Assembly: GCA_002345625.1 (NCBI GenBank)
Contig: DDWE01000123.1
Location: forward strand, 239 to 5,656
Source: Desulfuromonadaceae bacterium UBA2294
Lineage (GTDB): Bacteria; Desulfobacterota; Desulfuromonadia; Desulfuromonadales; UBA2294
DNA: 5,418 nucleotides
Reading direction: 5' to 3'
Part shown: piece after piece, positions 4,659-5,418 of the stretch
Position numbering within the stretch: the first letter of the stretch is position 1
How the letters are laid out: each line of letters begins with the position of its first letter
The notes under the pieces: model-generated
Told to the model about the DNA's origin: nothing
Databases searched by the model: none
What the model saw: the letters and a program-made list of their open reading frames with translations, nothing else
Program-made: the position numbers and the translations under genes

Positions 4659-5348
4659 TTCGCTTTTTCTCGGTCGGCCTTGCCCCCGACATTCGATCCG
4701 GCGCCCAAGATGTTCGGCGACGGCATCGATAAAAGTTGCACCGCCGGTAAGTTGCCCGCGCTGCACAGGACGAATGATAGTCTGTCGCTCCTCCTCACTA
4801 ACCGGCCTCGCCAGAATCTCCCGATATTGCTGCACCCTCTGTTCGTCAGTTTCCGCCAATCCCAACCATGCCGGGTCAGCATCGAGCCATTCTTCACCTG
4901 CTCCACCTAAATGCTCGGAACAACTCGACCATGGATAATCTTCCGGGGCACTGCGCATGCCGGCCGTAACCGGGTTCAAATCTACATAGCGACAACACGC
5001 AAGGAGATACGCATCGTTTTCAATGGGGCTTGACTTATAGCGACCTTCCCACAAGGTTCCACTGCGACCTTCCAGGCGGTTGACATAGCGGGTCTGCCGT
5101 CCGGCTATGCGTTTCATCAATTGGCCGAGGCGTTCTGGTTCCTCGCCTGGGTCGATGATCAGATGCACATGGTTGGTCATCAGGCAATACGCGTAGACTT
5201 TGCACCCGTAAGCGGTTTTCCATTCGGCAAGATTGCCAAGGTAGTATCGGTAGTCGTCTGCGCAGGTAAAGACCACCTGGCGGTTATGACCACGCTGGAT
5301 GACGTGATGTGGATAATTAGGCAGTGTGATGCGGGCGGCTCTTGGCAT
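4653..5348 (-). CDS. REP-associated tyrosine transposase (Y1_Tnp, HUH family)
   Basis: A single-strand DNA transposase of the RAYT/IS200 group, which nicks DNA through a tyrosine and stays covalently joined. The 231 residues are a normal length for the group. The HUH metal motif is His60-Val-His62 in CLMTNHVHLI. The likely nucleophile is Tyr88 in RQTRYVNRLEGRSGTLW, on the helix after the sheet. SGTLWEGRYKSSPI (96-109) and CRYVDLNPVTAGM (119-131) are family signatures. Residues from about 140 form a more variable C-terminal region ending in a basic tail GRPRKSEK. The ATG at 5348 gives the expected MPRAARI opening but has no clear ribosome binding site and no good promoter, so expression is probably low. 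It is convergent with metX. The frame is intact. Confidence 0.93.
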   Translation of the reverse strand: MPRAARITLPNYPHHVIQRGHNRQVVFTCADDYRYYLGNLAEWKTAYGCKVYAYCLMTNHVHLIIDPGEEPERLGQLMKRIAGRQTRYVNRLEGRSGTLWEGRYKSSPIENDAYLLACCRYVDLNPVTAGMRSAPEDYPWSSCSEHLGGAGEEWLDADPAWLGLAETDEQRVQQYREILARPVSEEERQTIIRPVQRGQLTGGATFIDAVAEHLGRRIECRGQGRPRKSEK

Positions 5349-5384
5349 GGGTGAAGCGTTGCAGAGGGACGATGACTTGTCAAT

Positions 5385-5399
5385 AAATAAATCTGTCCC
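5385..5399 (+). repeat. Right inverted repeat of the transposase element
   Basis: AAATAAATCTGTCCC, the exact reverse complement of 4644-4658, lies 36 bases before the transposase start codon. The remaining bases to the window end (5400-5418) show no recognisable feature. Confidence 0.85.
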
Positions 5400-5418
5400 G
5401 AATGGCGCTAGTTTAAGG

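Larger units (their letters stand above)
4643..5400 (-). mobile_element. REP-associated / IS200-like single-gene element
   Basis: A Y1 transposase gene is bracketed by 15-bp perfect inverted repeats (4644-4658 and 5385-5399). The outermost base differs on the two sides (G4643, G5400), so the exact ends are approximate. No target-site duplication is apparent, as expected for HUH single-strand transposition. The element starts 19 bases after the metX stop and appears whole, with an unbroken reading frame. Whether it still moves cannot be told from one copy. Confidence 0.75.

Noticed and set aside
4187..4906. Minus-strand open frame of 239 codons across the end of metX and the transposase
   Set aside because: It overlaps two well-supported genes in other frames and shows no domain.
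1..5418. tRNA, rRNA, CRISPR array or replication origin
   Set aside because: No cloverleaf, spaced direct-repeat array, DnaA-box cluster or rRNA-like stretch was seen on either strand by eye.

Overview
The window looks like chromosomal DNA from a GC-rich deltaproteobacterium of the Desulfuromonas/Geobacter type. This is inferred from the Rho N-terminus, a homoserine acyltransferase gene (metX) behind a SAM-I riboswitch, an Fe-S type Rrf2 regulator and a stand-alone GluQ. No 16S or other marker is present to confirm it.

Left part (1-2490, all minus strand). Reading in the direction of transcription: gluQ (glutamyl-Q tRNA(Asp) synthetase) is followed at once by an unrecognised outer-membrane-type lipoprotein gene. 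The two overlap or nearly touch and probably form one operon. A strong stem-loop follows, then a candidate promoter, a long structured leader of about 340 nt, and the start of rho. The window cuts rho after 96 codons.

Middle part (2491-3508). A divergent intergenic region carries a promoter and an imperfect 23-bp palindrome in front of an Rrf2-family regulator gene with IscR-like cluster ligands (Cys92, Cys99, Cys105, His108). Behind it, pointing back at it from the minus strand, is a compact unit of sigma70-like promoter, about 84 nt of non-coding sequence and a clean intrinsic terminator. I read this as a small RNA gene. Its terminator loop exposes CCUCCU, the anti-Shine-Dalgarno sequence, and an 11-bp word at its start site recurs in the rrf2 operator. 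Next come the metX promoter, a SAM-I riboswitch with all its hallmark elements, and a terminator. A visible 7-bp antiterminator pairing links riboswitch and terminator.

Right part (3509-5418). metX (homoserine O-acyltransferase, methionine synthesis) begins at TTG. Nineteen bases after its stop lies an apparently intact mobile element: a REP-associated/IS200-like Y1 (HUH) transposase gene on the minus strand, bracketed by 15-bp perfect inverted repeats. The transposase stop codon lies inside one repeat.

The genes suggest one theme in the middle: an Fe-S or sulfur-sensing regulator, a possible small RNA under its control, and SAM-controlled methionine synthesis side by side. The small RNA and its link to the regulator are the most novel signals. 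They rest on sequence pattern only.
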